From assembly GCA_002312935.1 (NCBI GenBank), contig DCAT01000200.1, positions 1,067-10,021 on the forward strand: a DNA stretch of 8,955 nt. The letters are read 5' to 3'. Origin of the DNA: Oceanospirillaceae bacterium UBA1126 (GTDB lineage Bacteria; Pseudomonadota; Gammaproteobacteria; Pseudomonadales; Balneatricaceae). Positions 6,816 to 8,955 of this stretch are shown piece after piece. The first letter of the stretch is position 1, and the number at the start of each line of letters is the position of its first letter. The position numbers and the translations under genes were made by a program. A model generated the notes under the pieces. That model was not told the DNA's origin. It saw only the letters and a program-made list of their open reading frames with translations, and did not search any database.

Positions 6816-6896
6816 ATGGTACCGCAGTATGCAGCAATGCCAAATGACGGCCAGGTGAAGCTAAGCGCAGACTTAATATGGAACATAGGTGACTGA
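6816..6896 (+). CDS. Possible 26-codon leader ORF overlapping the lpxK start
   Basis: ATG 6816 opens a 26-codon frame beginning MVPQYAAMPND and ending in TGA 6894-6896, eight bases inside lpxK. A good ribosome site, AAAGG (6806-6810), lies five bases before the ATG and just after the predicted transcription start. This is stronger than the site in front of the lpxK GTG. Translation of the leader would deliver ribosomes to the lpxK start and could couple or modulate its expression. The peptide shows no motif, membrane helix or amino-acid run typical of attenuation leaders, and I recognise no family. A frame of this length can easily occur by chance, so this is a candidate only. Confidence 0.35.
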   Translation: MVPQYAAMPNDGQVKLSADLIWNIGD

Positions 6897-7896
6897 AAAA
6901 ATACTCAACGCATGGTATCGAGGGGCTTGGTGGTTATACTTATTACAACCCTTTGCGTGTCTGTACCTATGGCTTAGAAGTTGGCATATTTCTAGGCAGC
7001 CTAAGCTAGGAAAAAACCTTCTGCCCTTAGTAGTTATTGGCAACATTACTGTTGGAGGTACAGGCAAAACGCCACTGGTAGTAGCCCTCGTTGCCGCGTT
7101 AAAAAGTAGAGGTTTACGCTGTGCCATCATTAGTCGTGGCTACGGCAGCACGGTTGGGGCTGGGCCACACTGCGTTACTGCACAAGACGATGCTCATACC
7201 GTTGGTGATGAACCGCTATTATTGAGTCAATTAACCGGCGTACCCGTAGTGGTAGGCTGGCGCCGAAAGTCTAGTATTGCTTGGTTGGCAGAGCAAAAGC
7301 AATTTGATCTCGTTATTAGTGATGATGGTTTGCAACATAACGCTATTAAAGGTGATGTAGAATGGTGCTTGCTTGATGGAAGTCGTGGTATTGGTAATGG
7401 TTTATGCATTCCTGCGGGACCTTTAAGAGAGCCCGCCAGCAAACTCTCTCAGGTGAATCAAGTGTTCACTACAGGCATGCCTAGTAGCACTATTAGCGCA
7501 AACATAAAACACTATATGCAAGGGCACACATTGTGTCACCTACAACCCAGACTCGACCAACTAAAGCGAGTGTTTGATGATTTAGTTGTGCCTTGGCCTG
7601 ATGTTGCAAAACCAATGTTTGCAGTAGCTGCTGTGGGCCATCCAAAACGGTTTTTTGACGACTTACGTCATCGTGGATATGAGGTTGACGGCAAAGCGTA
7701 TGCAGATCATTATCAATTTAAAGAACATGATCTGCCACAGCACGAATTAATTATGACAGCTAAAGACGCTGTTAAATGTAAATCATGGGCCCAAGCTAAA
7801 AATAATGAGCCACCAAAGCCTTGGTTATATGCAACTCAATCATTAACTATTGCACCTGCGCAAATAGATGCGCTGTTGTTAGAATTAGGTTTATAA
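6889..7896 (+). CDS. lpxK: LpxK, tetraacyldisaccharide 4'-kinase (lipid A synthesis)
   Basis: Inner-membrane kinase that phosphorylates the 4' position of the lipid A disaccharide precursor to give lipid IVA, using ATP on the cytoplasmic side. The 335 residues (E. coli 328) show an N-terminal membrane anchor (about 14-32, Trp/Leu-rich), the P-loop GGTGKT (56-61) in GNITVGGTGKTP, SRGYGS, the catalytic-region motif DDGLQH (145-150), GNG and PAGPLREP, and the late MTAKDAVKC segment matching the family MTEKDAVKC. The start is GTG 6889: the codon before it is TAG, so no longer form is possible, and MTEKILNAWYR aligns with the E. coli start. A modest site TGGAA (6879-6883) precedes it. It has its own promoter and heads the operon with ycaR, kdsB and murB. 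Confidence 0.96.
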   Translation: MTEKILNAWYRGAWWLYLLQPFACLYLWLRSWHISRQPKLGKNLLPLVVIGNITVGGTGKTPLVVALVAALKSRGLRCAIISRGYGSTVGAGPHCVTAQDDAHTVGDEPLLLSQLTGVPVVVGWRRKSSIAWLAEQKQFDLVISDDGLQHNAIKGDVEWCLLDGSRGIGNGLCIPAGPLREPASKLSQVNQVFTTGMPSSTISANIKHYMQGHTLCHLQPRLDQLKRVFDDLVVPWPDVAKPMFAVAAVGHPKRFFDDLRHRGYEVDGKAYADHYQFKEHDLPQHELIMTAKDAVKCKSWAQAKNNEPPKPWLYATQSLTIAPAQIDALLLELGL

Positions 7897-7900
7897 CCTA
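7886..7900. repeat. Short perfect hairpin across the lpxK stop codon
   Basis: TAGGTT (7886-7891) and AACCTA (7895-7900) are exact inverted arms with a three-base loop, straddling the lpxK stop. The stem is AT-rich and has no following T-run, so it is unlikely to terminate transcription. It could slow RNA decay or be incidental. Confidence 0.3.
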
Positions 7901-7925
7901 CTACACCCTATAAATAAGGAATCCC

Positions 7926-8108
7926 ATGGATAAAAAATTATTAGAAGTTCTTGCCTGCCCAGTGAGCCATGGCCAACTATTTTTCCATTCACAGACAAAT
8001 GAACTTTTTTGTCCTGCCAGTGGATTAGCTTATCCTATTGATGCAGGTATTCCTGTTTTATTGGAGGCACAAGCAAGGCCCCTTACTGAAGAAGAGAAGC
8101 AAGCTTAA
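7926..8108 (+). CDS. ycaR: YcaR, Trm112-like small protein (UPF0434)
   Basis: A 60-residue member of the Trm112/UPF0434 family, which in gammaproteobacteria sits between lpxK and kdsB. Its role in bacteria is not firmly settled; eukaryotic and archaeal Trm112 activates several methyltransferases. Family features are LLEVLACPV with Cys11, a second Cys29 in LFCPASGLAYPI, and GIPVLLEAQAR near the end. Only two cysteines remain of the four-cysteine zinc site of eukaryotic Trm112, which is usual for the bacterial proteins. A clear ribosome site AAGGA (7916-7920) stands five bases before the ATG, 29 bases after lpxK. Its stop TAA shares one base with the kdsB ATG (TAATG), so kdsB translation is probably coupled to it. 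Confidence 0.93.
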   Translation: MDKKLLEVLACPVSHGQLFFHSQTNELFCPASGLAYPIDAGIPVLLEAQARPLTEEEKQA

Positions 8109-8878
8109 TGGCCTTTTCTGTGATAATTCCAGCTCGGTTTTACTCAAGCCGTCTGCCAGGCAAGCCTCTGCTAGACCTTGGTGGCACAACGATGCTTGAG
8201 CGAGTTTACCAGCAGGCATGCAAGAGTGAAGCATCGCAGGTCTACATAGCGACAGACCATATAAATATTGAGAATCATGCAAAAGAGTTTTGTGACAAGG
8301 TAATTATGACCCGTGAGAACCATGTTACGGGCACCGATCGGTTACAGGAGGTTGTAGCTCATCTGGCGTTGCCAGATGATCATATTGTAGTGAATGTTCA
8401 AGGAGATGAACCCCTAATACCTCCTCACTTAATCAATCAAGTGGCCAACAACCTAGAACAATACGCTGATGTCTCAATTGCCACCTTAGCTGAACCTATA
8501 GAAGATATTTCCCAAGTATTTGATGCTAATGCAGTGAAGCTGGTGCGCAATGCAGCCAATATGGCCATGTATTTCTCTCGAGCGCCTTTACCATGGGATA
8601 GACGCTGGAATGACACGGACACTAAACGTGTAACGGAGGATATTTACCTGCGGCATATTGGGCTTTATGCCTATCGTGTGGGTTTTTTACACCGTTATGT
8701 GGCTTGGCCACAGGCAAGCTATGAAACACTTGAAAGCCTTGAACAACTCAGAGCCTTGCATCATGGTGAAAGTGTTCATGTAGACTTAGCACCAGAAGGA
8801 ATGCCAGCTGGGGTCGACACTTATGAAGACTTAATACACATGCGAAAATTTCTTGCCTCAACGGCTCTGGAAAGTTAA
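8108..8878 (+). CDS. kdsB: KdsB, CMP-Kdo synthetase (3-deoxy-manno-octulosonate cytidylyltransferase)
   Basis: Cytoplasmic enzyme that activates Kdo with CTP to CMP-Kdo, the donor used by WaaA to attach Kdo to lipid IVA, the product of the upstream lpxK. The 256 residues (E. coli 248) show the nucleotide-binding start IIPARFYSSRLPGKPL (6-21), IATDH, the NVQGDEP motif with Asp100 (96-102) expected to bind Mg2+, YFSRAPLPWDR, HIGLYAYRVGFL, and the C-terminal GVDTYEDL with the second metal-binding Asp237. ATG 8108 overlaps the ycaR stop by one base, and only a weak purine stretch (8091-8099) precedes it, consistent with coupled translation. The stop overlaps the next start in the same TAATG manner. 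Confidence 0.97.
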   Translation: MAFSVIIPARFYSSRLPGKPLLDLGGTTMLERVYQQACKSEASQVYIATDHINIENHAKEFCDKVIMTRENHVTGTDRLQEVVAHLALPDDHIVVNVQGDEPLIPPHLINQVANNLEQYADVSIATLAEPIEDISQVFDANAVKLVRNAANMAMYFSRAPLPWDRRWNDTDTKRVTEDIYLRHIGLYAYRVGFLHRYVAWPQASYETLESLEQLRALHHGESVHVDLAPEGMPAGVDTYEDLIHMRKFLASTALES

Positions 8879-8955
8879 TGGAATTGCAGCGCAGGGTTAG
8901 CCTGAAACCCTACAATACGTTAAGTTTAGAAGTTGAAGCTGCATATTTTGTTGCT
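8878..8955 (+). CDS. murB: MurB, UDP-N-acetylenolpyruvoylglucosamine reductase, 5' part
   Basis: The first 26 codons of a gene that runs off the window. The protein starts MELQRRVSLKPYNTLSLEV. SLKPYNTxxxxV is the characteristic N-terminus of MurB of the E. coli/Pseudomonas type (E. coli SLKPWNTFGID), the FAD enzyme that makes UDP-MurNAc for peptidoglycan. ATG 8878 overlaps the kdsB stop by one base (TAATG), and GGAAA (8869-8873) gives a good ribosome site. Gene order supports the call: in Pseudomonas murB lies just beyond kdsB, with a low-molecular-weight phosphatase gene between them that is missing here. The catalytic residues lie outside the window. Confidence 0.87.
   Translation, partial: MELQRRVSLKPYNTLSLEVEAAYFVA

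Noticed and set aside
6873..7442. Minus-strand open frames opposite lpxK
   Set aside because: They are opposite conserved lpxK codons with no protein family features; coding shadow.
8058..8622. Minus-strand open frames opposite ycaR and kdsB
   Set aside because: They lie across or inside clearly identified genes, with no motif or start signal.
1..8955. Mobile elements, CRISPR arrays, tRNA or rRNA genes, phage or defence genes
   Set aside because: Nearly all the sequence is occupied by conserved housekeeping genes with short gaps. I saw no transposase, repeat-spacer array, cloverleaf-like sequence or foreign-looking stretch.

Overview
The window is a compact stretch of chromosomal core genes from a gammaproteobacterium, probably a free-living or marine lineage related to Pseudomonadales, Cellvibrionales or Oceanospirillales. 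The pointers are a Na+-NQR maturation gene next to a soluble transhydrogenase of the E. coli SthA type, and the order lol genes - DUF2062 - comEC - lpxK - ycaR - kdsB - murB. From memory this order is close to that of Pseudomonas aeruginosa and its marine relatives. The taxonomic placement is inference; no rRNA or other marker is present. No mobile element, CRISPR array, tRNA or rRNA was seen. No gap between genes exceeds 163 bases.

Left part (1-1703), redox metabolism. nqrM, needed to assemble the sodium-pumping NADH:quinone oxidoreductase, is followed by sthA, the FAD enzyme that exchanges reducing equivalents between NADPH and NADH. The first bases may hold the end of the gene before nqrM (in relatives, apbE).

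Middle part (1765-6725), lipoprotein sorting and DNA uptake. A single LolC/LolE-family permease mixes hallmarks of LolC and LolE, so I call it LolF-like. It overlaps lolD, its ATPase. The two should form the inner-membrane exporter that hands mature lipoproteins to LolA. A DUF2062 membrane protein of unknown function lies on the opposite strand: its stop codon interlocks with that of lolD, and it is divergent from comEC, the inner-membrane DNA-uptake channel with a C-terminal metallo-beta-lactamase-like domain.

Right part (6726-8955), envelope precursor synthesis. A good sigma70-type promoter, a perfect inverted repeat overlapping its -35 box and a possible 26-codon leader ORF precede lpxK (lipid A 4'-kinase). 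Then come ycaR (Trm112-like), kdsB (CMP-Kdo synthetase) and the start of murB (peptidoglycan precursor reductase), which runs off the window. ycaR-kdsB and kdsB-murB are each joined by a TAATG stop/start overlap, so lpxK-ycaR-kdsB-murB reads as one operon making lipid A, Kdo and peptidoglycan precursors.

I found no clearly new system. The points most worth a second look are the lone LolF-like permease, the leader arrangement in front of lpxK, the short amino terminus of NqrM, and the absence here of genes often found at this locus (a second lolC/E gene, exbBD or msbA, and a low-molecular-weight phosphatase gene).
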